From Mycolicibacterium peregrinum (GTDB lineage: Bacteria > Actinomycetota > Actinomycetes > Mycobacteriales > Mycobacteriaceae), in the NCBI RefSeq assembly GCF_002102345.1, contig NZ_LQPP01000018.1:62001-126000 (forward strand): a DNA stretch of 64,000 nt, in the 5' to 3' direction. Each line of letters starts with the position of its first letter. Positions within the stretch are counted from its first letter, which is position 1. The notes below the pieces were generated by a model. It did not search any database, had not been told where the DNA came from, and saw nothing but the letters and a program-made list of their open reading frames with translations. A program made the translations under genes and the position numbers. Below, one piece after another: positions 19,741 to 28,639 of this stretch.

Positions 19741-20172
19741 ATGCGAATCGCGGACGTGCTGAAAAACAAGGGCACGGCGGTGGTGACGATTTCGCCGGAG
19801 GCGACGGTGACGGAGCTGTTGGCCGGGCTGGACGAGCTGAACATCGGCGCCATGGTGGTGATGGGACCCGACGGGCTGTCCGGCATCGTCTCGGAACGCG
19901 ATGTGGTCCGCAAGCTGCACGAGCGAGGCAGCAGCCTGCTGGCGCAGCCGGTGTCGGAGATCATGACCACGGTGGTGGCGACCTGCACGCCACGCGACAC
20001 CGTCGATCACCTCAGCGCGTTGATGACCGAGAACCGGGTGCGTCATATCCCGGTCCTCGACCGTGGCAGGCTGGCCGGCATCGTCAGCATCGGGGACATC
20101 GTCAAGACCCGGATGGAAGAACTCGAGGCCGAGCAGGAACAGCTGCAGGCCTACATCACCCAGAGCCGTTGA
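19741..20172 (+). CDS. Two-CBS-domain protein (Rv2406c-like)
   Basis: A 143-residue protein made of two CBS domains (about residues 8-65 and 75-135), beginning MRIADVLKNKGTAVVTISPE and containing NRVRHIPVLDRGRLAGIVSI. CBS pairs bind adenine nucleotides and regulate partner proteins; stand-alone forms like this have no assigned partner. ATG at 19741 has GGAGG about ten bases upstream. It is divergent from the RNase Z-like gene and matches Rv2406c in length. Confidence 0.9.
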   Translation: MRIADVLKNKGTAVVTISPEATVTELLAGLDELNIGAMVVMGPDGLSGIVSERDVVRKLHERGSSLLAQPVSEIMTTVVATCTPRDTVDHLSALMTENRVRHIPVLDRGRLAGIVSIGDIVKTRMEELEAEQEQLQAYITQSR

Positions 20173-20181
20173 CCTGGCGTA

Positions 20182-21576
20182 TCAGGCGATCCCGACGTTG
20201 TTGAGCAGGTCGTTGTCGCCGAATGCGCCACGATAGGCTGCGGCGGGGTGGCTGTCGGGCAATCGATCGCCCCGTCCTAGCAACTTATGTCGCAGGCTGC
20301 CCGACTTGTCAGTGGCGATCAGCCCACGCTCCCGCAGCGTCGGGAAGAGCCGGTCGGCAACCTCCTGGAACGAACCGGGAACGGTCGCGTGGTAGACGTT
20401 GATGCCGTCGACACCGGCCTCCCGCCATTCCTCGAGCTGATCGGCGATTTCCTTCGCGGTCCCGACAACCCGGTTCGCTCCCTCCAGGACCCAGGCCATG
20501 TCCCGGATCGTCGGGTCGTCGTTGCCCGAGGCTTCGGCTGCCCACCGGATGAAGCTCTTGATACCGGTGAACTCACCAAGCTGACTGATCGGCGTATCCA
20601 GCGGGAGGCTGCCCGCATCGATCCCGGCATCGCCGAGGGCGTGCAGCGCAATGCCTTCCAGGTCGAGGTAGCGCTTGAGTTCGTCGTTGCGCCGCACGGC
20701 TTCGGCATGGGTGTCACCGATTACGAACGACAGGCCCTGGGCGAACGTGATGTCCTTCGGATCTCTACCGTTTTCTGCTGCCAGAGACCGGCTTTCAGAC
20801 GTGAGCGCATGCGCGGCCGCAGGGTTCGGGCTGCTGATGTACACGCCCTCGGCGTTGCGTGCCGAGAAGAGTTGCCCGGCAGGCGAAGAGCCGGCTTGGA
20901 AGAGTACGGGAGTGCGCTGCGGCGACGGTGAACTGAAGTGCGGCCCCTCGACCTTGTATCGCTTGCCGACGTGATTGATCTTGTGGATCTTCGACGGATC
21001 GGAGTGCACACCGCGCTCCTTGTCCTGCACCAGGGCGTCCTCGTCCCAGGAGCCTTCCCACAACTTGTATGCCACGTCGACGTACTCGTAGGCCCACTCG
21101 TAGCGTTCGTCGTGGGCGAGGGTGCCTTCATGCCCGAAGCTCCGAAACATGTTCTGGTTGAAGCTGGTCACGATGTTCCAGCCGAGCCGGCCGTCGGTGT
21201 AGTGGTCGAGCGAGGACATCCGGCGGGCGAAGTCGAACGGGTGGTCCTGAACGATCGAACTCGTGAAGACGATGCCCAGGTTCTCGGTGGCCGCCGCCAG
21301 GGCCGAGGCGAGCACGGACGGGTCGTTGACCGGAATCTGGATACCACCTTCGACGGCCTTGCGCCAGTTGCCGTTCCAGGGTGCGCGCAGCCCGAAGACA
21401 TCGGCGAAGAACAGCAGGTCGTAACCGGCCTTGTCCACTGCGGTCGCCAGCGAGGTCCAGTGCCGCAGCTGGTTGAATTTGTGGTTCTCAGCCTCCGGGG
21501 CTCGCCAAAGGCCATGCAGCACATGGGATGCGGTGTTCATCACGAAGGCGGAGAAGTACAGCGGTCGTTTGCTCAT
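20182..21576 (-). CDS. NtaA/SnaA/DmoA-family FMN-dependent monooxygenase
   Basis: A 464-residue flavin-dependent monooxygenase of the NtaA/SnaA/DszA/DmoA group, with LFFADVFGLRAPWNG near residues 55-70, SLDHYTDGRLGWNIVTS near 123-139 and PVLFQAGSSPAG near 219-230. The group oxidises chelators, sulfones, thioethers or S-alkylated cysteines with FMNH2 from a partner reductase. It is the last gene of an operon with a MetN-MetI-MetQ-type importer, so the substrate is probably the imported compound, plausibly an organosulfur molecule. It is a paralogue of the monooxygenases at 32 and 33 kb. No flavin reductase gene is adjacent. Confidence 0.85.
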   Translation of the reverse strand: MSKRPLYFSAFVMNTASHVLHGLWRAPEAENHKFNQLRHWTSLATAVDKAGYDLLFFADVFGLRAPWNGNWRKAVEGGIQIPVNDPSVLASALAAATENLGIVFTSSIVQDHPFDFARRMSSLDHYTDGRLGWNIVTSFNQNMFRSFGHEGTLAHDERYEWAYEYVDVAYKLWEGSWDEDALVQDKERGVHSDPSKIHKINHVGKRYKVEGPHFSSPSPQRTPVLFQAGSSPAGQLFSARNAEGVYISSPNPAAAHALTSESRSLAAENGRDPKDITFAQGLSFVIGDTHAEAVRRNDELKRYLDLEGIALHALGDAGIDAGSLPLDTPISQLGEFTGIKSFIRWAAEASGNDDPTIRDMAWVLEGANRVVGTAKEIADQLEEWREAGVDGINVYHATVPGSFQEVADRLFPTLRERGLIATDKSGSLRHKLLGRGDRLPDSHPAAAYRGAFGDNDLLNNVGIA

Positions 21577-21601
21577 GAGGATGCTCCTGACTGAAGTGCG
21601 A

Positions 21602-22501
21602 TCACTGGCCGATCGGGCCGAGGGTGTTGCGGATCAGCTCGTTATCCGTCGTGGAGAGGAACTCGGCGATCTTGGGGTCTTTGAACGTCTCGATCAGCTT
21701 CTGCACGTTGGGGTCGTCGAGATGCTTGTTGCTGACCACGAGTCCGCCTTCACTGCCCTTGGGGGCTGGGTGGCGGGCCAGGATCTGGTTTTCGCGCAGG
21801 CCCGCGGCGTACACGTCGGAGATGTGCACGACGACGGCGTCGACATCGGCGAGGCTGCGCGCCAGCTGACCGATCGGCACCTGGACGAACTGGTAACTTT
21901 TGGGATTTTCTTCGATGTCACCGAGCTGCGGCAGGCCGGCGAGCGTGTCCCTGCCGGGTTTCAGGGTGATCTGCTCGGCCTCGGCGAGGTCCAGCAGGGC
22001 GATCGCCTGACCGGCCGGGTCGTCGCGCAGCGCGATCTTGGCGCCCTTGGGCAGCTGGTTCCAGTCGCGGTATTTGTTCGAATAGGTGGCCTGGTCCCAG
22101 GTGAATGCCGGTGCGGCCAGGGTGAGCCGGAATCCGTTGGCCGCGATCGCATCGTTGAGGAACGGCTGGTGCTCGAAGAAGTTTCCGGCCACATTGCCGG
22201 CGTCCACGGCACGATTGATCTCGATGATGTTGTCGATCTGGACCGGTTTGATCGTGATGCCGTGCGCTGGCGCAACGTTGTCGGCGATGTAGGACAGCAG
22301 GTTCTCGGCCGCGATGTCGGTGCTCCAGGTCGCGACCTCCAAGGTAGTGCCGAACGGTTTGTCCTGGTTGGAGTATTTCGAGAAGACGACGCCGCCCACG
22401 GCGACGATCACCACGCCTGCGGCAGCCGCGATCCACGGCCAGCGCCTGCGCTGCTTGATCTCTATGTCGTCGCCGGCCGGCGAGACGGTCTGGTTTGTCA
22501 C
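21602..22501 (-). CDS. NlpA/MetQ-family substrate-binding protein with membrane anchor
   Basis: A 299-residue NlpA-type binding protein: TLEVATWSTDIAAENLLSYI starts the mature fold at about residue 53, and later come GNFFEHQPFLNDA and VVSNKHLDDPNVQKLIETFK. Methionine importers of this type take up methionine or related sulfur compounds. It has no lipobox; instead a KQRRRWPW stretch leads into one membrane segment (about 22-42), so it is probably held by an uncleaved N-terminal anchor. It sits between its permease gene and the monooxygenase gene. The substrate need not be methionine. Confidence 0.85.
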   Translation of the reverse strand: MTNQTVSPAGDDIEIKQRRRWPWIAAAAGVVIVAVGGVVFSKYSNQDKPFGTTLEVATWSTDIAAENLLSYIADNVAPAHGITIKPVQIDNIIEINRAVDAGNVAGNFFEHQPFLNDAIAANGFRLTLAAPAFTWDQATYSNKYRDWNQLPKGAKIALRDDPAGQAIALLDLAEAEQITLKPGRDTLAGLPQLGDIEENPKSYQFVQVPIGQLARSLADVDAVVVHISDVYAAGLRENQILARHPAPKGSEGGLVVSNKHLDDPNVQKLIETFKDPKIAEFLSTTDNELIRNTLGPIGQ

Positions 22502-22512
22502 GAATCTTCCTT

Positions 22513-23199
22513 TCAGCGCGTCAGCGCTTTGACCGCACGGTCGCCTACGAATTGCACGATCTGGATGGTGATGATCAGAGAGATGACCGTGGCGATCATG
22601 ATGTTGTGGTCAAATCTGTTGTAGCCGTATGTGATCGCCAAGTTTCCGACTCCGCCGGCGCCGATCGATCCGGCGATCGCCGAGTACTCGATCATCGCGA
22701 TGGTGTTGACCGTGAGCGCACCCGCCAAGGCGGGCAAGGCCTCGGAGAGCTGCACGGTGCGGATCACCTGCAGGGTGGTGCCACCGGAGGCCTGGCCCAT
22801 GTCGGTGACATCCGGGCGTACCTCGCGCAAGGCGTTCTGGACGAGCCTGGCGAAGAAGGGCACGCCCGCGACCGTCATCGGCACGATGGCCGCCGGGATA
22901 CCGATCGTGGTGCCGACGATGAACCGGGTCACCGGGATGATGGCCGCCATCAGGATCAGGAAGGGCAGCGACCGGCCGATGTTGACGATGGTGTTGAGCG
23001 TGGTGAACACCCGGGAGTTCGGATGGAGCCCCAGGTTCGAGGTGTTGTGCAGGACGATGCCCAGCGGGGTGCCGATCGCGACCACCAGCACCATGGTGAC
23101 TCCGACCATGATCCAGGTTTCGCCGTAGGCGGGCAGCAGCAGATCCGGCACGCCGGCCCACGGCGTACTGAAATCCTCCTGCGCGGCCAACAGGTTCAT
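22513..23199 (-). CDS. MetI-type ABC transporter permease
   Basis: A 228-residue permease with about five membrane segments. The cytoplasmic EAA-like loop [21 protein letters not shown] lies near residues 150-170, and [20 protein letters not shown] is typical of MetI. It forms an importer with the MetN-like ATPase, whose gene overlaps its start by ATGA, and the NlpA-type binding protein. The first 25 residues are an unusual hydrophilic extension. Confidence 0.88.
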   Translation of the reverse strand: MNLLAAQEDFSTPWAGVPDLLLPAYGETWIMVGVTMVLVVAIGTPLGIVLHNTSNLGLHPNSRVFTTLNTIVNIGRSLPFLILMAAIIPVTRFIVGTTIGIPAAIVPMTVAGVPFFARLVQNALREVRPDVTDMGQASGGTTLQVIRTVQLSEALPALAGALTVNTIAMIEYSAIAGSIGAGGVGNLAITYGYNRFDHNIMIATVISLIITIQIVQFVGDRAVKALTR

Positions 23200-24200
23200 G
23201 CGGCGGCCTCGTTGTCGGAGCTGGCCGGCCGGCTGTGAACATGCAGCCCTCGCTCGGCCAGGTAATCGGCGAATCCCCTTGGCGCAGTGGGGGACACGGC
23301 CAGCGTCGCGCGCCCGACGGCGATCCCGCGAATGGCCTCGACGCTGGCGCTGAGCACGCTGACCTTGGCGTCCGAGATCCCCGGGGCATGGTGGATGGCC
23401 GTGAGCCAGTCGAGCGGAACATTCCGGGAGGCGTAGGAAATCTCCCAGATGTCACCTGCCGACGGTGGCGGCACGCTCGGCCGGTGCGGCAGCAGCTCCC
23501 TGGCCAGCTCCGAGCTCGGGTCCAGGATGATGTCGGTGACCGCGCCGCTCTCGATGATCCGTCCGCCGTCGATGCGGGCCACCGAGTCGGCGATCTCGCG
23601 AACGACCTCCATCTCGTGAGTGATCAGGATGATGGACAGGCCGAACTCGTCGCGGAGTTGGCTCAGCAGCGACAGGATCGCGGTGGTCGTCGCGGGATCC
23701 AGCCCGGAGGTGGCCTCGTCGGACAACAGCACCGAGGGGCGCAGTGCCAGGGCCCGGGCGATGCCGACCCGTTGCTTCTGACCGCCCGAGAGCTGGGCGG
23801 GAAAGTACTGGCTGCGGTCGGACAGACCGACGCGCTCGAGCAGCTCGCCGACCCGCCGGCCGGTCGAGTCGTCGGTGGCACGGAGGTATTCCAGAGGCAA
23901 CGCAACATTCTGGGCGACGGTGCGCCGGCGCAGCAGCGGTGCGTTCTGGAAGATCACCCCGATGCTTCGGCGCGCCGCGATCAATTCGGCGCCGTCGAGC
24001 CGGCTGAAATCCAGGCCGCCGACCCGGACGGTGCCGCTGGTGGGGCGCTCCAGGAAACTGACGCATCGCGACAGCGTGCTCTTGCCGGCCCCGCTGGGGC
24101 CCACGACAGCCAGGATCTCGCCGCTGCCGACGGTCAGTGAGACGTCGTCGAGGACTGTGCGGTCCCCGAATCGTTTGGTCAGGTTCTCGATCTCTATCAC
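23196..24200 (-). CDS. MetN-type ABC transporter ATPase with NIL domain
   Basis: A 334-residue ATPase. Walker A is GPSGAGKS (residues 34-41), the signature is LSGGQ (137-141) and Walker B is VLLSDE (157-162). A C-terminal NIL/ACT-like domain (about 255-330) is the methionine-sensing regulatory domain of MetN proteins. I chose GTG at 24200, which gives the normal MetN start ([10 protein letters not shown]); the open frame extends 65 codons upstream without similarity. It is the first gene of the operon ending with the monooxygenase. The NIL domain supports a sulfur-amino-acid-like ligand for feedback. Confidence 0.88.
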   Translation of the reverse strand: MIEIENLTKRFGDRTVLDDVSLTVGSGEILAVVGPSGAGKSTLSRCVSFLERPTSGTVRVGGLDFSRLDGAELIAARRSIGVIFQNAPLLRRRTVAQNVALPLEYLRATDDSTGRRVGELLERVGLSDRSQYFPAQLSGGQKQRVGIARALALRPSVLLSDEATSGLDPATTTAILSLLSQLRDEFGLSIILITHEMEVVREIADSVARIDGGRIIESGAVTDIILDPSSELARELLPHRPSVPPPSAGDIWEISYASRNVPLDWLTAIHHAPGISDAKVSVLSASVEAIRGIAVGRATLAVSPTAPRGFADYLAERGLHVHSRPASSDNEAAA

Positions 24201-24457
24201 GGGACTCTCTGGGGGACTGCGGGATCTACCGGGCCTGATGGTCGGACAGCGGGTCAAGCTACGCAGTGGGCCACTGGCGGTACAGGGAAGAAATCGTTCT
24301 GATCGGAAGTAACTCTGGTTATGGCCGTTCTGTTGGTTCGTGAACACCTTGCCGGACAACAGCATTCGCCTCGGACAGGACCGCTTCGCGTACACCGGGG
24401 TGAGTCCGGGATCACTCGTCCGGCAGCGTCACGGTCCGAGTGTGCAATGGTGGATTG

Positions 24458-25066
24458 ATGGCTGCCATCGATGTTCGTCCGCCGAACAAGACCGACGTGA
24501 AGCGGCTCGTCGCGGTCTTGGCCCGGGCCTTTCACAATGACCCCGTGATGTCGTGGATCCTGTCCGACGACACGCGCCGCGCCAAGGGACTGCCGCGGCT
24601 CTTCGCCGCGATCACGCGCCACCATTTCCTCGCCGGCGGTGGTGCCGAAGTGGCCGTCCGCGACGGTGAGATCGGCGGGGCAGCGCTCTGGGACGGGCCG
24701 GGCCGTTGGAAGCAGACTCCGGGCGAGGAACTGCGGATGCTGCCCACGATGGTGTTGGCATTCGGCCGCGACCTGCGACGAGGCCAACAGGTTGTCGAGC
24801 TCATGAAGCAGCACCATCCCGAGGAGCCGCACTGGTACCTCGCGGTGATCGGCAGCGATCCGACGGTGCGCGGTGGCGGTTTCGGGCACGCTCTCATGCA
24901 GTCCCGGCTGGACCGGGTCGACGCCGAGCACGCTCCGGCATATCTCGAATCGAGCAACCCCGACAATGTTCCCTATTACCTGCGTTTCGGGTTCGAGGTC
25001 ACCGGGGAGCTCGTGCTGCCCGACGGCGGACCGGTGATGACCGCGATGTGGCGCCGGCCGCGGTAG
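24458..25066 (+). CDS. GNAT-family N-acetyltransferase
   Basis: A 202-residue GNAT protein. The acetyl-CoA loop is in DPTVRGGGFGHALMQ (about residues 137-151), preceded by WYLAVIGSDP, and the C-terminal strand LRFGFEVTGELVLPDGGP is typical. It starts with ATG at 24458 and is divergent from the MetN-like operon. The 257-base space between them shows no obvious operator or riboswitch. The substrate is unknown. Confidence 0.82.
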   Translation: MAAIDVRPPNKTDVKRLVAVLARAFHNDPVMSWILSDDTRRAKGLPRLFAAITRHHFLAGGGAEVAVRDGEIGGAALWDGPGRWKQTPGEELRMLPTMVLAFGRDLRRGQQVVELMKQHHPEEPHWYLAVIGSDPTVRGGGFGHALMQSRLDRVDAEHAPAYLESSNPDNVPYYLRFGFEVTGELVLPDGGPVMTAMWRRPR

Positions 25067-25088
25067 GGCAAATCGGCCGGCAGCCCGG

Positions 25089-25337
25089 CTATCCGAATAC
25101 GCCGGTCATCTTCAAGATCAGCAACACACCGACCGCGACGAACACCGCGATGAGCAGCACCACCCCGATGATCGCGACCACCGACGTGGGGCTGTACCGG
25201 TGCCTGGGCCGCGGTGCGGGTTCGCCCAGGCCCGAGGTTTGCGCCGAGTCGGGCGGGGTGGCGCCCGGAGCGACACCGCCGCCGGGTTCCAGATCGGGAA
25301 TCTCGGCCGGATCGGGATCGGGTGGTAGCGCAGTCAT
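25089..25337 (-). CDS. Small single-pass membrane protein (DUF6480-like)
   Basis: An 82-residue protein. The acidic, proline-rich N-terminus (PDPDPAEIPDLEPGGGVAPG) resembles the actinobacterial DUF6480 group. One membrane segment (about residues 52-76) follows, ending KMTGVFG. The function is unknown. It lies between a GNAT gene and the cobalamin riboswitch locus, facing the former. Confidence 0.65.
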   Translation of the reverse strand: MTALPPDPDPAEIPDLEPGGGVAPGATPPDSAQTSGLGEPAPRPRHRYSPTSVVAIIGVVLLIAVFVAVGVLLILKMTGVFG

Positions 25338-25410
25338 CGCCTAGGAGTGCCCGCTGACGCCGATTTAATGCATCGGTTCGGCTGTCGCGGGCCGGCAATC
25401 ACGCCACATC

Positions 25411-25545
25411 GTGGCTGTTACAGTGCGAAGACCGACCAACAGGGGAATCCGGTGCGAAACCGGAACTGACGCGCAACGGTATGAGGCACCGCCTCGAGTC
25501 CGATCACCTGTGGCCGGGTGTGACTGTCGACGGCTCCGCGACCGA
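25411..25545 (+). ncRNA. Cobalamin (B12) riboswitch
   Basis: The leader contains the conserved core of the cobalamin riboswitch: GGGGAATCCGGTGCGAAACC at 25442-25461, continuing to CGGAACTGACGCGCAACGGTA (25461-25481), then the 3' element GAGTCCGATCACCTG at 25496-25510. It ends about 25-60 bases before the start of a BtuF-like lipoprotein gene, so it should reduce expression of the importer when adenosylcobalamin is plentiful. The outer boundaries are approximate; the GC-rich stretch after 25510 may form the expression platform that hides the GAAGGAAG ribosome binding site (25556-25563). Confidence 0.88.
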
Positions 25546-25571
25546 GCCCTGTATCGAAGGAAGTCTTGGCC

Positions 25572-26609
25572 GTGCGGGTATTCGCGGTGCTGTCCCTGTT
25601 GGCTGTGACACTGTCACTCACGGTGGCGTGCGGGCGCCCCGACCCGCCTGCGGGCGATGCGGGCGCGGGACCTGTCGGGCCCGGCCCCACCAGCTATCCA
25701 CTCACCATCGAGAACTGTGGTGTGACCGTCACGTTCGACAGGCCTCCACAGCGGGCGGTAGCGCTGTATCAGGCCTCGACGGAGATCCTGCTGGCACTCG
25801 GTCTGGCCGATCGGATGGCCGGCACCTCCACGTGGTTCGACCCGGTCCTGCCCGAACTCGCGGACGACAACGCCGAAGTGCCCCGGCTGGCCGACAACGA
25901 CCCGGGCCTGGAAGCAGTGCTGAGCGTGGAGCCGGATCTGGTCACTTCGGCCAGCGCGCATACCTTCACACCCGCCGTCGTCGCCGACCGTGCCAGGTTC
26001 GCCCAACTGGGAATCCCGACGTATCAATCACCTTCGGTATGCACCGGAGCGAAGGTCGACGGTGAGACCGTCACCCGCACCGAGCCGCTGGCATTCGACA
26101 CGCTGTTTCGGGAAATCACCGAGCTGGCTCAGATCTTCGATGTACAGCAGCGCGGCCAGGACCTGATCACCCGTCTCACCCGGCGGCTGGACGAGGCACC
26201 GTCGATCACGGCGTCCAACACCACTGTGGCGTTCTGGTTCTCGGGCCTGCGGACGCCGTACCTGGCCGGATGCTGCTCGGCGCCCGGTCTTTACGCCACC
26301 GAACTCGGTGTCACCAACGTCTTCGCCGACGCCCGCGAGGACTGGCCGGAGGTCAGCTGGGAGTCGCTGGCCGATCGCGACCCTGACGTGCTGGTACTGG
26401 CCGACCTCAACCGCAGGCGCATCGACGGGGATTCCCTGGACACGAAAGTGAAGTTCCTGGAATCGAATCCGGTGACCAGGAACATGACTGCGGTGCGCGA
26501 GAAGCGCTATGTCGTGCTGACCGGGTCCGAACTCGATCCCGGACTCCGGGAGATCGACGCGGTGGAGAAGCTGGCTGCCGGTTTCAAGACGTTCGGCCTG
26601 GCCCAGTGA
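25572..26609 (+). CDS. BtuF-like cobalamin ABC transporter binding lipoprotein (first copy)
   Basis: A 345-residue periplasmic-binding-type protein of the iron/cobalamin class. The signal peptide ends at a probable lipidated Cys20 (LSLTVACG). The fold is shown by RAVALYQASTEILLALGLAD, VLSVEPDLVTSASAH and VLVLADLNRR. I prefer GTG at 25572, eight bases after GAAGGAAG; TTG at 25566 is possible. The riboswitch immediately upstream points to cobalamin or a corrinoid as ligand. Its stop overlaps the start of a second, clearly homologous binding protein gene. Confidence 0.83.
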   Translation: MRVFAVLSLLAVTLSLTVACGRPDPPAGDAGAGPVGPGPTSYPLTIENCGVTVTFDRPPQRAVALYQASTEILLALGLADRMAGTSTWFDPVLPELADDNAEVPRLADNDPGLEAVLSVEPDLVTSASAHTFTPAVVADRARFAQLGIPTYQSPSVCTGAKVDGETVTRTEPLAFDTLFREITELAQIFDVQQRGQDLITRLTRRLDEAPSITASNTTVAFWFSGLRTPYLAGCCSAPGLYATELGVTNVFADAREDWPEVSWESLADRDPDVLVLADLNRRRIDGDSLDTKVKFLESNPVTRNMTAVREKRYVVLTGSELDPGLREIDAVEKLAAGFKTFGLAQ

Positions 26610-27616
26610 ACCGGCTGATCGCCTGCGGGATCAGTGTGCTGCTACTGGCCGGGTGTGCCCAGGCCGGCCCGACCGCGGCCTCCCAGGCGCCTGCCGGATA
26701 TCCACTGACCCTGCAGAATTGCGGTAGGCACGTGGTGATCGACGCGCCGCCGCAGCGCTCGGTCTCGCTCAACCAGGGCTCCACCGAGATCCTGTTGTCA
26801 CTGGGCTTGGCCGACCGCATGGTCGGCACCGCCACCTGGACCGATCCCGTCCGATCCGACCTGGTGGCCGACAACGCCCGAGTGCCACGATTAGCGGTGA
26901 ACAAACCCTCTCTGGAGAGCGTGCTCGACGCCGAACCCGATCTGGTGACAGCCTCCTTCGGCGGAACCCTCGGGCCGGGTGGCGTCGCCGACCGCGACCA
27001 GTTCGCGCAACTCGGCGTCCCGACGTATCTGGCGCCGAGCGACTGCGAAGGCAAGACGTCGGTCAACGGTGACGGGGCGCGGAGCGCACCGTTCACCATG
27101 GAGGCGATCTACACCGAAATCCGAGACCTGGCAACGATCTTCGATGTCGCCGATCGCGGCGATCAGCTCATCGCACAGTTGCACCAACGGATGGCCTCGG
27201 CCGCCGGCACAGAGAACGACATCGATATGGCGTTCTGGTTCTCCGATATCCGCGCCCCCTACTTCGCCGGCTGCTGTGGGTCACCAGGGGTGATCGCCGG
27301 CACGGTCGGGGCGCGCAACGTGTTCGCCGACACCACCGACGAATGGCCGCAGGTGAGTTGGGAGAGTGTGGCCGATCGCGACCCGGATGTGTTGGTGCTG
27401 GCGGACCTGAGCCGACGCACGATCGACGGCGACGCGCTGGCCACCAAAATCGAGTTCCTGGAATCTAATCCGCTGACCCGAGGACTCACTGCGGTGCGGC
27501 AGCGTCGCTACATCGTGGTCAACGGGGCCGATCTCAACCCATCGATTCGCACGGTGGACGGGGCCGAGAAGGTGGCACGGGGCCTGGCCGAATTTGGGCT
27601 CGGGTCGCCGCGGTGA
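26606..27616 (+). CDS. BtuF-like cobalamin ABC transporter binding lipoprotein (second copy)
   Basis: A 336-residue lipoprotein with a clear lipobox (LLLAGC, Cys17). It is a tandem paralogue of the preceding protein along its whole length: both carry the FWFS(G/D)-(L/I)R-P segment, an AGCC motif, a WP(E/Q)VSWES block and LESNPxTR near the end. Two binding proteins for one permease could recognise different corrinoids or dock as alternatives. GTG at 26606 overlaps the upstream stop, so translation is coupled. Confidence 0.83.
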   Translation: MNRLIACGISVLLLAGCAQAGPTAASQAPAGYPLTLQNCGRHVVIDAPPQRSVSLNQGSTEILLSLGLADRMVGTATWTDPVRSDLVADNARVPRLAVNKPSLESVLDAEPDLVTASFGGTLGPGGVADRDQFAQLGVPTYLAPSDCEGKTSVNGDGARSAPFTMEAIYTEIRDLATIFDVADRGDQLIAQLHQRMASAAGTENDIDMAFWFSDIRAPYFAGCCGSPGVIAGTVGARNVFADTTDEWPQVSWESVADRDPDVLVLADLSRRTIDGDALATKIEFLESNPLTRGLTAVRQRRYIVVNGADLNPSIRTVDGAEKVARGLAEFGLGSPR

Positions 27617-28639
27617 GCGTGCGCACCGGATGGCTCGGCGGGCTGTGGATTGGCGGCCTCCTGCTGCTGGTGTTCTCGGCGGCGGTGGCCATCACCATCG
27701 GGCCCGCCGCACTGTCGGTGGGAGACGTGTACCGCATCGTCGGCGACCGGCTCGGCGTCGGCCCGTCAGGGGCCACCCGTCTGCAGGAGAGCATCGTCTG
27801 GCAACTACGACTGCCGAGGGTCGTGCTCGCCGCCATCTGTGGCGCCGGGTTGGCACTGTGCGGGGCGATTCTGCAGTCGCTGCTGCGTAATCCGCTGGCC
27901 GACCCGTTCGTGCTGGGGGTGTCGTCGGGCGCGTCGACGGGTGCTGTGCTGGTCGCGGTGCTGGGTGTCGGCGCCGGCACGCTGAGCCTGTCCGGCGGCG
28001 CCTTCATCGGCGCTGTGGTGTCGTTCGCCGTGGTGCTGCTGCTCGCCTACGCCGCCGGCGGGGGGGACGGACCGCGTGGTACTGGCCGGAGTGGCCGGGA
28101 CCCAACTGTTCTCGGCGCTGACCTCCTTCATCGTGTTGTCGTCGGCGGACGCCGAGCAGACCAGGGGAGTGTTGTTCTGGCTGCTGGGTTCGCTGGCCGG
28201 GGTGTCGTGGTCCGACGTGCTGATCTGCGCGGTCGTCGTCGGTGTCGGGTTGCTGGTGTGCCTGGCCTACGCGCACACCCTGGACGCTTTCGCGTTCGGG
28301 CAGGATGCCGCTGCGACCCTGGGCGTTTCGGTGACCCGTGCGCGCATTGTGTTGCTCGTGATCACTGCGCTGATGACCGCGGCCCTGGTCAGTGCGGCCG
28401 GCGCGATCGGGTTCGTCGGTCTGGTGCTGCCGCACGCCGCCCGGTTCGTCGTCGGGCCCGGCCATCGGCGTCTGCTGCCCACCGCGGCGATCTTCGGCGC
28501 GGTCTTCATGGTCTGGGTGGACACCCTGGCCCGGACGGCGTTCGCGCCGCAGGAGTTACCCACCGGAGTGGTCACCGCGCTGCTCGGGGTGCCGGCCTTC
28601 GCGTTGATCCTGCTGCGGCGCAAGAAGGTTGACCGATGA
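27613..28639 (+). pseudogene. FecCD/BtuC-family permease gene with a frameshift
   Basis: The first part (27613 to about 28066) encodes a FecCD-type permease N-terminus, with AGLALCGAILQSLLRNPLAD and LGVSSGASTGAVL. At a run of seven G (28060-28066) the frame is lost. From there the +1 frame continues exactly as expected: DRVVLAGVAGTQLFSALTSF, then GFVGLVLPHAARFVVGPGHR and a normal C-terminus ending at 28639, overlapping the ATPase start. Removing one G restores a permease of about 341 residues. Either the base count is a sequencing error or the gene is broken or slips at this tract. Function, if intact: membrane channel for B12 import. Confidence 0.85.

Noticed and set aside
24201..24457. A polycysteine leader or SAM riboswitch before the MetN-like operon
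   Set aside because: I looked on the minus strand for a Cys-codon run and for riboswitch cores and found neither, although the operon is probably sulfur-related.
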